NCBI RefSeq assembly: GCF_014268505.2
Contig: NZ_JABWQP020000001.1
Span: forward strand, 1,054,001-1,118,000
Source: Pseudomonas khorasanensis
Lineage (GTDB): Bacteria > Pseudomonadota > Gammaproteobacteria > Pseudomonadales > Pseudomonadaceae
DNA: 64,000 bases
Direction: 5' to 3'
A program made the translations under genes and the position numbers. The notes beneath the pieces are model-generated. The model was given only the letters and a program-made list of their open reading frames with translations, searched no databases and had not been told where the DNA came from. Positions 56,156-64,000 of this stretch are shown here, one piece after another. Positions within the stretch are counted from its first letter, which is position 1. Every line of letters begins with the position of its first letter.

Positions 56156-57100
56156 TTACTGCCCGATACTAAAATCGTGACGACTCTTCCGGAGGTTGCC
56201 GTGACCTAGTGCCCGACGCAGCTCCCACGCATCCTTCGCAGGAGGCATACCGAACATCCGCGCATAGTCTCGACTGAACTGCGAGGGACTGTCATAGCCG
56301 ACGCGATACCCCGCCTCTGCTGCATCAACCGTTTCGGTGACCATCAGCCGGCGTGCTTCCTGTAGCCTCAACTGGTTACGAAATTCCAGCGGACTCATCG
56401 ACGTGACCGCTTTGAAATGCGTATGGAAAGCCGAACGGCTCAGACCGGCGATAGCGACGAGGTCGTCGATCCGGCAGGGTTCGTTGTAGTGGCTGCGTAG
56501 CCAGGTAATGGCCTTGGCAATCTGGTTCAGGCGGCTGTCTGCTTGCGCCATCTGCCTGATAATGCTGCTGCCCTCCCCCGTGAGGAGCCGATAAAGGATC
56601 TCGCGAATGACGAGCGGAGCGAGAACTTCGATGTCGTCAGGCCTGTCGAGAAGTCCGGCCAGCCGAACAGCTGCATCCAGCAGCTCTGGAGTCGTATCGT
56701 TCAGCGCAATGCCGGCGGTCGGATCCCTGCCCTTCTCTTCCGGCAGAGGATGGCGCAGCACGAGTTCACTCAACTCAGTCGTATCAAGATTGAGCGCCAG
56801 GCACAGATAAGGCACCGCCTCACTTGCCTCAATGACCGAGCCCATCACCGGAAGATCTACCGATGCGATCAGGTACTTGGCTGGATCGTAGACATACGCG
56901 GTAGTCCCCAGCATCGCTTGTTTGCGTCCTTGAGCGACCAGGCAAAGCGTTGGCTCATACACAACGGGCATGGGCATCGTAGGCGTGCCCGAACGAATCA
57001 GGCTGACACCCGGAATCGCCGTGCTGTGTATGCCGTCGCTCTGTACGTGACGACCAATGATTTCGACCAGCTCAACAAGCGAATTCAAGCACAACTCCAT
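56156..57100 (-). CDS. AraC-family regulator with AraC_N cupin domain
   Basis: 314 residues. N-terminal AraC_N (PF06719 type) region with PTLCLVAQGRKQAMLG (near 52) and DLPVMGSVIEAS, and a C-terminal HTH pair (DLVAIAGLSRSAFHTHFKAVT near 215 and AGYRVGYDSPSQFSRDYARMF near 260). It is divergent from the NTF2-like gene at 57283. This subgroup typically controls adjacent oxidoreductases, matching the PRISE-type gene behind it. Confidence 0.85.
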   Translation of the reverse strand: MELCLNSLVELVEIIGRHVQSDGIHSTAIPGVSLIRSGTPTMPMPVVYEPTLCLVAQGRKQAMLGTTAYVYDPAKYLIASVDLPVMGSVIEASEAVPYLCLALNLDTTELSELVLRHPLPEEKGRDPTAGIALNDTTPELLDAAVRLAGLLDRPDDIEVLAPLVIREILYRLLTGEGSSIIRQMAQADSRLNQIAKAITWLRSHYNEPCRIDDLVAIAGLSRSAFHTHFKAVTSMSPLEFRNQLRLQEARRLMVTETVDAAEAGYRVGYDSPSQFSRDYARMFGMPPAKDAWELRRALGHGNLRKSRHDFSIGQ

Positions 57101-57282
57101 GTCAACGGAACGTGGGTGTTCGACATCCAGCCTATCGGATGATCGAGCAAGAAATCAGGACGATATTGCAACAGCCATTTACCGCCTCCGAGTCACACTT
57201 CAGCTGTTGTCGACAACAACCCTTCGCTTGCCAGACAAACAATGCAAATCCGGCCCGATTGATCATTCTGGAGCATACAAAA

Positions 57283-57786
57283 ATGAAGCTTCTTCGACGC
57301 CTCTTCACCACGCTGGTCTTCACCACACTGATTGGAGGAATGTTGCCCGCCGTGGCCAGCGAACCGGCTGCGGAGCGCAACCGCCAGTTCATTGCCCAGG
57401 CCTTCGAACACTGGGCTCTGGGCGGCCGCACGTTCTTTCAGGATGTGCTGGCTCCGGATGTCGTCTGGACGATCAAGGGAACAAGTCCTTCGGCAGGTAC
57501 TTACCGGGGCAGAGATGACTTCCTGCAACGGGCAGTAACACCCTTCGCCAAACGCCTCGCTTCCCCTGTCCGCCCAACCGTAAAGGACATCTGGGCCGAA
57601 GGCGATGACGTGATTGTTCACTGGGACGGCGTCGCAACCGCCGCCGATGGCGCGCCCTATCGCAACAGCTACGTCTGGATTATTCGATTGCACAATCTGC
57701 GCGCAACCGAAGTCATCGCCTTTCTCGACCTGGTTCCCTACGACGACGTCATCAGACGTATTCCCCTTGGTGCAAATGGCGAATAA
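57283..57786 (+). CDS. Secreted NTF2-like/SnoaL-family protein
   Basis: 167 residues from ATG 57283. A signal peptide (MKLLRRLFTTLVFTTLIGG, cleavage near VAS) precedes an NTF2/SnoaL-like cone fold (AAERNRQFIAQAFEHWALG, WTIKGTSPSAGTYRGRDDF, VIVHWDGVATAADG, and RATEVIAFLDLVPYDD). Members bind or turn over small hydrophobic molecules. It begins 182 bases from the divergent AraC-type gene and is followed by the PRISE-type gene. Confidence 0.8.
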   Translation: MKLLRRLFTTLVFTTLIGGMLPAVASEPAAERNRQFIAQAFEHWALGGRTFFQDVLAPDVVWTIKGTSPSAGTYRGRDDFLQRAVTPFAKRLASPVRPTVKDIWAEGDDVIVHWDGVATAADGAPYRNSYVWIIRLHNLRATEVIAFLDLVPYDDVIRRIPLGANGE

Positions 57787-57904
57787 GCGTCGGTGTGGCC
57801 CAAGTCATCTGCCCTGGCACACAAGAGATGCCCATGCGGATCAGGTTCAGGTTGAACCTCTGCTGCTTACGTGGACTCCCAAACCTAAACCCAGGAGAAA
57901 CCTT

Positions 57905-58966
57905 ATGACCCAAACAGCTTTGGTTGTGGGCGCCAGCGGCATTGTCGGCAGCGCCATCACCCAGTTACTGATCGACAACAACTGGCAGGTCGCCGCGCTG
58001 TCGAGGCACCCTTCGCAAGCGCAAGGCGTGATTCCGGTCGCGGCAGACCTCCAAGATCCAGCCTCGCTGGAACAGGCGCTGGCGGGTTTGAAACCCACTC
58101 ATGTGTTCATTACTACATGGTCACGGCAAGCTACGGAGGCCGAGAACATTCGCGTCAATGCCGCCATGGTGCGCAACGTACTCGCCGCCATTCGCCCAGC
58201 CAAGAGCGTTGAGCACGTCGCTCTGGTTACTGGCTTGAAACACTATCTCGGCCCATTCGAGGCGTATGGTAAAGGCAGCCTTCCGCAAACACCGTTTCGC
58301 GAAGAGCAGGGTCGTCTGGATATCGAAAATTTCTACTACGCCCAAGAAGACGAACTCTTCGCCGCGGCTGAAAAGGACGGTTTCACCTGGAGCGTTCATC
58401 GCCCGCATACGGTCACCGGGGTTGCCGTGGGCAACGCGATGAACATGGCAACCACCCTCGCCGTCTACGCCTCGATTTGCAAACAAACCGATCGCCCTTT
58501 TGTGTTTCCCGGATCAAAAGTGCAATGGGACAGCCTCACCGATATGACGGACGCACGGCAGTTGGCGAAACAACAACTCTGGGCGGCGACCACGCCGGCG
58601 GCGGCCAATTAGGCATTCAATGTCACGAATGGCGATGTGTTTCGATGGAAATGGATGTGGGGGCGAATTGCGGAATACTTCGACTTGCCTGCTGCCGACT
58701 ATCCCGCTTCACTCTCGCCTCTTGAAGAGCAGATGGCTGATGACCAAGCCATATGGGCGCAAATAGTTGCGGAACACGACTTGAAAGAACCGGATATCAG
58801 TCGCTTGGTATCAGCATGGCACACTGACGCAGACCTTGGTCGACCTATCGAAGTTGTAACGGACATGTCGAAAAGCCGTGCCATGGGCTTCACCGCCTAC
58901 CAGGCGAGCGGTCAAGCATTTTTCGAAGTGTTCGACAGGCTACGCGAGATGCGCTTGATACCTTAG
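57905..58966 (+). pseudogene. PRISE-type SDR reductase gene with in-frame amber codon
   Basis: 354 codons in one frame: ATG 57905 and stop after 58963, but codon 236 is TAG (58610-58612). Upstream part: VVGASGIVGSAITQLL (Rossmann), TGLKHYLGPFEAYGKG (PRISE HY motif), NFYYAQEDELF and WSVHRPHTVTG. Downstream part continues the family without frameshift: AFNVTNGDVFRWKWMWGRI and then residues to RLREMRLIP. A single base change of CAG or GAG to TAG explains it. The enzyme group reduces enones such as progesterone or iridoid precursors. It may be a pseudogene, a real sequence error, or read through. Confidence 0.8.
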
Positions 58967-59070
58967 GGCGTTCCGAAATGTATCCGGTCAGATGAATCCA
59001 GGGAAATTTGTACTCTGGGAATGCGACGTGACACTCGAAAGGGACAGCACGCTGCCCAACGCTGCCTGGA

Positions 59071-59090
59071 AGCCCCGCGTGTGCGGGGCT
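59071..59090. terminator. GC hairpin between the reductase remnant and the SDR gene
   Basis: AGCCCCGC-GTGT-GCGGGGCT, an 8-bp perfect stem and 4-base loop, in the 159-base gap between convergent genes. Probably a bidirectional terminator, but with no clear T-run on either side. Confidence 0.6.
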
Positions 59091-59125
59091 GACCATCCAC
59101 TCATCACTCAGTCTGAAGCGCAATC

Positions 59126-59866
59126 TCAGAAGGTCATACCACCAGCAACATCGAGCGTGGTCCCGGTTACCCAGCCTGCATCTTCCGATACGGCATACGC
59201 TACCGCCGCGGCAATATCGTTAGGCTTGCCTACTCGCCCCAGCGGCGTTTTGCCGATGAAGAACTCATCCATGCCCCGTGCAGACTCCACGTTTCCTTCT
59301 GTATGGACAAACCCCGGTGCGATGCCCATCACCCGAATGCCCCGGGGGCCTAGCTCCATGGCGAGCGAGCGCGTCAGCGTATTGACCGCTCCTTTTGTTG
59401 CGCAATAGACGTGGACTTGCGGGTATGGGCTATGCGCCAGGCCCGAACTGATATTTACAATAACCGCACCGGCCTTCATCACCCGAGCAGCGGCTTGCGT
59501 AGTGAGCAACAACCCCCGCACGTTCAGATTGAAATGTTCGTCAAAACTGTCCGCGCTCAACGTTTCGAGTGAGTCGGGTTTATAGATGCCAGCGTTATTC
59601 ACCAGGATATCGAGCCTGCCAAATGCCTGAACAGCCGCGTCGATCAATGGCCCGATCTCTGCGGGCGCGGAGATGTCGGCCTTGAACGCAATGGCTTCAC
59701 CGCCTGCATCGATGATGCGTTTGACTACGCTATTGGCGTCTTCGACGCTTCGTGAATAGTTGATGATGACTTTCGCACCGTCTGCCGCCAGCCGCTCGGC
59801 AACACCCGCGCCGATACCTTTTGAAGCCCCTGTGACGATTGCAACTTTCCCCTTTAGATGACTCAC
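59126..59866 (-). CDS. SDR-family oxidoreductase
   Basis: 246 residues from GTG 59866 (MSHLKGKVAIVTGASKGIG), with AGGAG 8 bases upstream; a longer ATG start at 59896 is also open. NADP-type Rossmann VTGASKGIGAGVAERL (near 11), NNAG (near 87), catalytic YCATKGAVNTL (Tyr near 153). It is divergent from the LysR gene at 59938, which probably controls it. Substrate unknown. Confidence 0.84.
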   Translation of the reverse strand: MSHLKGKVAIVTGASKGIGAGVAERLAADGAKVIINYSRSVEDANSVVKRIIDAGGEAIAFKADISAPAEIGPLIDAAVQAFGRLDILVNNAGIYKPDSLETLSADSFDEHFNLNVRGLLLTTQAAARVMKAGAVIVNISSGLAHSPYPQVHVYCATKGAVNTLTRSLAMELGPRGIRVMGIAPGFVHTEGNVESARGMDEFFIGKTPLGRVGKPNDIAAAVAYAVSEDAGWVTGTTLDVAGGMTF

Positions 59867-59937
59867 GTGCGTCGCTCCTATGAATGTGGGCTCCATGTTA
59901 GGCTCGACAACCTCTGTTATTAATAGGCGCAATCGGC

Positions 59938-60864
59938 ATGCAGTATGAAGCTTTGCTTCACAACGACGCTATTCGACCTGAGCTGTTGTCAGGCATTGCT
60001 GCCTTCGCCCAAGTCGCGAAATACGAAAGCTTCACCAAGGCGGCTGCGGTGATGGGCATCTCCCCATCGGCTCTTTCGCAAACACTGCGTACGCTTGAAC
60101 GCCGGCTCGGTGTGCGACTGCTCGAGCGTTCCACGCGAAAGGTCGGTTTGACCGAACTCGGGCAACGTTTTTTGAGTTACGCGCAGCCGGGGCTTGCCAC
60201 CCTTGCGTCGGCCATTGAAGACGTAAACGAACTGCGAGATAAACCCACCGGTCTCTTGCGGCTCAATGTGTCTCGCACTGCTGCGGACATCATCTTGGCG
60301 CCTCACCTGGCGGCGTTCATGGACGCCTATTCCGACATCACGTTGGAGATCCATTGCGACAACGCGTTGCTGGATCTGGTGGCTGGAGGATTTGATGCCG
60401 GCATCAGGGTTGGAGAAAATCTTGCACAGGACGTAGTCGCGTTACCCTTGGGAGGAAGTCATCGTATCGCTACCGTGGCATCACCGAGCTACCTGCGAGA
60501 CCGCGACGTCGTGCGTACGCCTGAGGACCTGCGCCTGCATCGATGTGTAAACATCCGGTTGGCCAGCGGTGTTTATCGATGGGAATACAGCCAGGACGGC
60601 CGTTTGATCGAAATTCAGCCGCCCAGTCCGCTCATCAGCAATGATTCGGACACCCTGATGCAGGCGATTCGCGCCGGGGCGGGCATCGGTTGTGCGTTTG
60701 AAGCCCAGGTGAACGCAGAGATTGCCAGCGGGCAACTGATAGCACTGCTTGAGCCGTGGTGGCCCAGTGTCTCGCCGTTCCATATTTACTACCCGAGCCG
60801 AGTTCATCTCCCACGAAAACTGCGCGCTTTCATTGATTTCATGAGAGCAAGGTTAAGCCATTAG
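59938..60864 (+). CDS. LysR-family regulator (divergent to the SDR gene)
   Basis: 308 residues from ATG 59938. HTH: FTKAAAVMGISPSALSQTLRTLERRLGVRLLERSTRKV (about 28-65); the substrate domain contains GSHRIATVASPSYLRDRD near 178. Its stop codon overlaps the convergent DinB stop by four bases. With only 71 bases to the SDR GTG, it very likely controls that gene. Confidence 0.87.
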   Translation: MQYEALLHNDAIRPELLSGIAAFAQVAKYESFTKAAAVMGISPSALSQTLRTLERRLGVRLLERSTRKVGLTELGQRFLSYAQPGLATLASAIEDVNELRDKPTGLLRLNVSRTAADIILAPHLAAFMDAYSDITLEIHCDNALLDLVAGGFDAGIRVGENLAQDVVALPLGGSHRIATVASPSYLRDRDVVRTPEDLRLHRCVNIRLASGVYRWEYSQDGRLIEIQPPSPLISNDSDTLMQAIRAGAGIGCAFEAQVNAEIASGQLIALLEPWWPSVSPFHIYYPSRVHLPRKLRAFIDFMRARLSH

Positions 60865-61406
60865 CGGCAGCCGTCCGCTTTAGCCGCATCAAGCGACAGG
60901 AAATTCGGATCGGTCTCACGCAGGAATACGGGCATGTCCGTCATCGGCGGCATGGCCGGGATGTCGAAGTACATCTGAATCACCCACCCACGGTGATAGC
61001 TGGCGTGGTTAACCACGTGCAACAGCATCGCGCCGGCAGGCATGGTGCCGCTTTCGCCTGACACAAAGATGAACCGAACGGGGATATCCAGAGACGCGTC
61101 GGTCTGCCGCGCGATCCAGTCAAGATACCAGCGATCGACCTCTTCCTGCGCCCTGCGCAAATCAGCGAGGTCGGTATGCACCAGATCATGTGAAGTTGCG
61201 AAGCCATGCGCTCGGCCTTCGAGGTGAGCCTGCCAGATGCAATCAACGACGTAGATATGGTTCAGGGTGCCAATGATGTTTTTGAACACCGAGACACGCT
61301 CCTTGATGACTTCTTCAGGGGGCAGTGTGGCCAGGCTGTCAAAGAGGCGTTGATCGGCCCAGGATTTATAACCTGCGAGCATGCGTGCCGTGCTTACGTT
61401 GATCAT
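60861..61406 (-). CDS. DinB-family metal-binding protein
   Basis: 181 residues from ATG 61406 (MINVSTARMLAGYKSWADQ). DinB/YfiT-like four-helix fold with the metal His set: His in GTLNHIYVVD (near 46) and two in HVVNHASYHRGW (near 130). Members are damage-inducible proteins or mycothiol/bacillithiol-type transferases; the true thiol cofactor in Pseudomonas is not known. It is convergent with the LysR gene. Confidence 0.83.
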   Translation of the reverse strand: MINVSTARMLAGYKSWADQRLFDSLATLPPEEVIKERVSVFKNIIGTLNHIYVVDCIWQAHLEGRAHGFATSHDLVHTDLADLRRAQEEVDRWYLDWIARQTDASLDIPVRFIFVSGESGTMPAGAMLLHVVNHASYHRGWVIQMYFDIPAMPPMTDMPVFLRETDPNFLSLDAAKADGCR

Positions 61407-61509
61407 GAGTGTCTGCCACTTCAACAGGGTTGATTTCAAGCATAGACCTCACGAAGAACAACATCGCAGGCGCTGACTATTGGTCGGCGAGCGCCTCCTC
61501 CAGAACTAC

Positions 61510-62436
61510 CTATCGATGATCTTTTTGCGCGCGAAAAACCAGCAAGCCCGCGATCAGAATCAGCAACATCCCCGTCCACGTAAAGCCGTCTGGTACTTCC
61601 TGAAACAGCAGATAACCCCACAAACAAGCGAACGCCAGATAGGCATAGTCGAAGGTGCCGACCAGCGCGGGCGGTGCAATTTGGTAGGCTCTGGCGGTGG
61701 CGGTATTTATCAGAATCAATGCGCAGGCATAACAGACAATAAACACCATTTCCTGCCAACCAGGCGTCTGCCATGGGGACAGTAGAAACGGTGCGTGGGC
61801 AACCGTAGCATCGCTGACGATGAGCGATGCGATACCTCCGATGCCGGCGGCGACAAGGAAACCGATATTCAATCCCAGCGCCAACACCAGAGGATGTTCG
61901 CTGCGGCAATGGCGGCGCGTTACCACCATCGCCAGGGCGTAGAAAACTGCCGCAATGACAGGCAGCAACGTGGCAAGGGAGAAGATTTCCGAACCGGGGC
62001 GCAACACCATGGCTACGCCCGCAAAACCGATCCCCACCGCAGTCCAGCCGCGCACGGATAAAGGCTCACCGCCATAACAGGTTGAGAAAAGCGCGATGAA
62101 CAGTGGCGTCGTGTAGATCGCCACGGCAGCCACCGATAGCGGAATCAAAGGGAGCGCCGCGTAGTACGTTACCCACATCAGCAACAGCAGAACGCTCCTT
62201 GCCATCACCCAGGGAACCGAAGTAATCCTGAGGCGGCCTGCGTAAATGCGTCTGCCGAGCCAAGTGCCAAGTGCGGGAACCGAAAGGCAGGACACGATCA
62301 GGAAGAGCTGCCATAGCGGCAGCGTGGCGCTGAAGTACTTAACCGCTGCATCGGCCAGAGCAAGGAGAAAAACGGCGGCGGTAATCAACGCTATGCCTTT
62401 GCACGCGTTGTCGCTCCTTGCGCCGTATTGGCTCAT
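61510..62436 (-). CDS. EamA/DMT-family transporter
   Basis: 308 residues from ATG 62436 (MSQYGARSDNACKG). Ten hydrophobic segments arranged as two EamA repeats, the second starting near residue 150. Typical of the drug/metabolite transporter superfamily, similar to amino-acid or riboflavin exporters. No operon partner. Substrate unknown. Confidence 0.82.
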   Translation of the reverse strand: MSQYGARSDNACKGIALITAAVFLLALADAAVKYFSATLPLWQLFLIVSCLSVPALGTWLGRRIYAGRLRITSVPWVMARSVLLLLMWVTYYAALPLIPLSVAAVAIYTTPLFIALFSTCYGGEPLSVRGWTAVGIGFAGVAMVLRPGSEIFSLATLLPVIAAVFYALAMVVTRRHCRSEHPLVLALGLNIGFLVAAGIGGIASLIVSDATVAHAPFLLSPWQTPGWQEMVFIVCYACALILINTATARAYQIAPPALVGTFDYAYLAFACLWGYLLFQEVPDGFTWTGMLLILIAGLLVFRAQKDHR

Positions 62437-62510
62437 GCACCGTTCCCCTCTTCCCATCGTGAGCTGTCACCCTGACCAAGTATCAGCTTCGGCTTGGGCG
62501 CGGAGCGGAC

Positions 62511-62741
62511 TCAAACCCAGATAGCCGTCTCTGTATTGATTTCGGCTACCAATGTCGCGTTGAACTGCCGCTGTCGGTGCAGGTCATCGCGCATTTTCGG
62601 GAAGTTGAATGCCTTGACCTCAAGCTCTTTCAGAACGAGGCCTGAAACTCTGTAAGTGCCGCAGTCTGAACACTCGATGAGCTGGCCTCCGTTGGCCTCG
62701 TCAGTTTTCTGCGCGTCGAGTCCGCATAGATAGCATTTCAT
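62511..62741 (-). CDS. Small zinc-ribbon protein, 76 residues
   Basis: From ATG 62741, with the perfect RBS AAGGAG seven bases upstream. CYLCG and CSDCGTYRVSG give a CxxC-x18-CxxC zinc-ribbon (Cys 3, 6, 25 and 28). The C-terminal part (residues 35-76) is helical and charged. Such ribbons are often found at the N-terminus of larger defence or signalling proteins, so this may be a free-standing or shortened form. Family not recognised. Confidence 0.65.
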   Translation of the reverse strand: MKCYLCGLDAQKTDEANGGQLIECSDCGTYRVSGLVLKELEVKAFNFPKMRDDLHRQRQFNATLVAEINTETAIWV

Positions 62742-62902
62742 ACCGATCTCCTTTTTGCTGACGCTTAGGAGATCGTCCCGCACAGGACAAAGTTTCAAGT
62801 TTCCGTCTGCCGTACCACGGCCGTCGCCACTTTTTCGGGACGAAGCTGCTTAGGCCGGCATGGCGTACAGGCAGTAACTGAGGTACCTCGACGGGATTAA
62901 TC

Positions 62903-63148
62903 CTACTTGGCAGTAGGGCTATCCCCTTCTGCCGGTCGGCCATCAAGGGCAGGCAGCGGATCGGTCTTGATTCCCGTGAGAATGGAAGCCCACGCTTCGT
63001 ACGCCTGTCGGTGACGGGATACAGCTTCATCCCAGCGCGCACCTTCAACCTCATGGGAGACGACGAGCATCATGAGGTGATTGGTCGATGCATCCAGATC
63101 AAGCAGAAGGTGGTGGGCGTTGAATCGAAAATCGTCGGTAGAAGGCAT
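62903..63148 (-). CDS. Hypothetical protein, 81 residues
   Basis: From ATG 63148. N-terminal PSTDDFRFNAHHLLLDLDAS and a middle SRHRQAYEAWASILTGIK suggest a small soluble helical protein. No signal peptide, no RBS stronger than average. The sequence looks like a normal coding region, and similar short proteins are widespread in Pseudomonas, but I do not know a function. Confidence 0.55.
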   Translation of the reverse strand: MPSTDDFRFNAHHLLLDLDASTNHLMMLVVSHEVEGARWDEAVSRHRQAYEAWASILTGIKTDPLPALDGRPAEGDSPTAK

Positions 63149-63472
63149 GATGTCACGCAGTGTGTTGATTAGCGGGTGGAGAGCATCGCCACTCCCCAGA
63201 TGACATCGTTATGACATTGCCGGGTGCCATAAGTGCGAGCGTCCCGATGAGCGGCGGCCACAGCTCGCGATAACTGCAACCCCTTCCAAAAACTTCAAGC
63301 CAAAGCCTCTGGGCAATGACGTCGCCCTCATTCCTGCACAAAAAATTCGCCGTTTCGTTGTCAGTTGAATTTTTTCAGCCTATCTTGAATAAAACCTATA
63401 CAGCAATCTCATGCACGTACAACCTTTTCGCTAGGGATTGGCCTTCATGCACAGCACCGCCGAGTAATTTGA
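63149..63472. other. 324-base leader/gap before folE
   Basis: It includes a promoter-like pair on the plus strand (63358-63386) and is AT-richer than its surroundings from about 63340. A 62-codon minus frame (63153-63341) has no support beyond being open. Confidence 0.45.
63358..63386 (+). promoter_or_regulatory. Sigma-70-like promoter for folE
   Basis: TTGTCA (63358-63363), a spacer of 17 bases, TATCTT (63381-63386). Good match to -35 and -10 boxes in an AT-rich stretch, 87 bases upstream of the folE ATG. Confidence 0.4.
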
Positions 63473-64000
63473 ATGAGCCCATTATTAGCCAGCCATTACC
63501 GTGAAATCCTTGTTGGCGTCGGTGAAAACCCCGAGCGCGAAGGTCTGTTGGATACGCCCAAGCGAGCCGCCCAGGCAATGCAGTATCTGTGCAACGGCTA
63601 CGAACTGAGCCTGGAAGAAGTCACCAACGGTGCCCTGTTCGAGTCGCAAAGCGATGAAATGGTGATCGTCAGCGACATCGAGCTTTATTCCTTGTGCGAG
63701 CACCACATGCTCCCGTTTATCGGCAAGGCGCATGTCGCGTACATCCCCACCGGCAGGGTTCTGGGCTTGTCGAAGGTCGCGCGAGTGGTCGATATGTTCG
63801 CGCGTCGCCTGCAGATTCAGGAAAACCTTACCCGTCAGATTGCAGAAGCCATTGCGCAGATCACCGATGCCGCCGGCGTGGCGGTGGTCATCGAAGCCAG
63901 GCACATGTGCATGATGATGCGCGGCGTGGAGAAGCAGAATTCGGTCATGACGTCCTCCGTGATGCTGGGCGCTTTCCGTGATAGCTCGACGACGCGACAG
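63473..64000 (+). CDS. folE: GTP cyclohydrolase I, 3' end cut by the window
   Basis: 176 codons visible, open to the right edge, so only a few residues are missing from the normal length of about 180-190. ATG 63473 ([13 protein letters not shown]). Catalytic zinc and GTP motifs: [22 protein letters not shown] (Cys and His ligands near 75-78) and [15 protein letters not shown] (second Cys near 145). It makes dihydroneopterin triphosphate for folate. Pseudomonads often have more than one folE; which paralogue this is I cannot say. Confidence 0.92.
   Translation, partial: MSPLLASHYREILVGVGENPEREGLLDTPKRAAQAMQYLCNGYELSLEEVTNGALFESQSDEMVIVSDIELYSLCEHHMLPFIGKAHVAYIPTGRVLGLSKVARVVDMFARRLQIQENLTRQIAEAIAQITDAAGVAVVIEARHMCMMMRGVEKQNSVMTSSVMLGAFRDSSTTRQ

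Noticed and set aside
63153..63341. 62-codon minus frame upstream of the 81-residue gene
   Set aside because: No RBS, no motif and it covers a promoter-like region; open frame alone is not enough.

Overview
The window is about 60 percent GC, densely coded and shows the repeat families and gene content of a Pseudomonas, most likely the P. fluorescens group. Signs are the REP/REPIN repeats (core GGGAGCGAGCCTGCTCGCG), the EfeUOBM iron uptake set, the polyamine (Puu/Spu-type) genes and the FecI/FecR/TonB receptor trio. No rRNA, tRNA, CRISPR array or complete insertion sequence was seen.

Layout. 1-0.74 kb: 3' end of phosphatidylserine synthase pssA. 0.8-5.1 kb: efeU-efeO-efeB-efeM on the minus strand, with a Fur-box-like inverted repeat upstream. 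5.4-14.7 kb: an AraC-type regulator, then acyl-CoA synthetase, SDR, thiolase, acyl-CoA dehydrogenase and enoyl-CoA hydratase (+), facing an acyl-CoA dehydrogenase and a 3-hydroxyisobutyryl-CoA hydrolase-like gene (-). Together these fit isoleucine/2-methylbutyrate and valine/isobutyrate breakdown. 14.8-21.9 kb: HPP membrane protein, MFS carrier, a first UDP-glucose dehydrogenase, a lone tyrosine recombinase, and a pqiB-pqiC pair without pqiA. 22.1-27.1 kb: polyamine use (PuuB-like oxidase, PotF-like binding protein, PuuA-like ligase, divergent AraC-type regulator).

27.1-45.0 kb is the centrepiece: an 18-kb exopolysaccharide locus on the minus strand. It begins with an RfaH-like antiterminator (45025) and runs through an outer-membrane beta-barrel, a short Wza-like export protein, a Wzc-type tyrosine autokinase, a WcaJ-type initiating transferase, UDP-glucose dehydrogenase, a WecG/TagA transferase, two GT4 transferases, a Wzy-like polymerase, a GT2 transferase, a Wzx flippase, GalE, a secreted GH16 glycanase and an acyltransferase. 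Several genes are joined by 4-base ATGA overlaps. An ops-like element (GCGGTAGCTT) lies in the leader upstream of rfaH on the same strand, so the RfaH-like protein may act on its own operon. A UDP-glucuronate-4-epimerase-like gene is divergent to it.

45-48.4 kb: a low-density stretch with a 20-bp perfect inverted repeat, an orphan small ORF and a thymidylate-kinase-like P-loop protein. 48.4-52.5 kb: ECF sigma factor, FecR-like regulator and TonB-dependent siderophore receptor. 52.6-62.5 kb: regulators each beside an oxidoreductase or transporter, including a PRISE-type reductase interrupted by one in-frame amber codon. 62.5-63.2 kb: two small genes, one a zinc-ribbon protein. 63.5 kb to the end: folE, cut by the window edge.

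REP elements are frequent between 0.75 and 24.6 kb. I saw none in the EPS locus or in the 45-63 kb stretch, which is consistent with a more accessory history for the right part.
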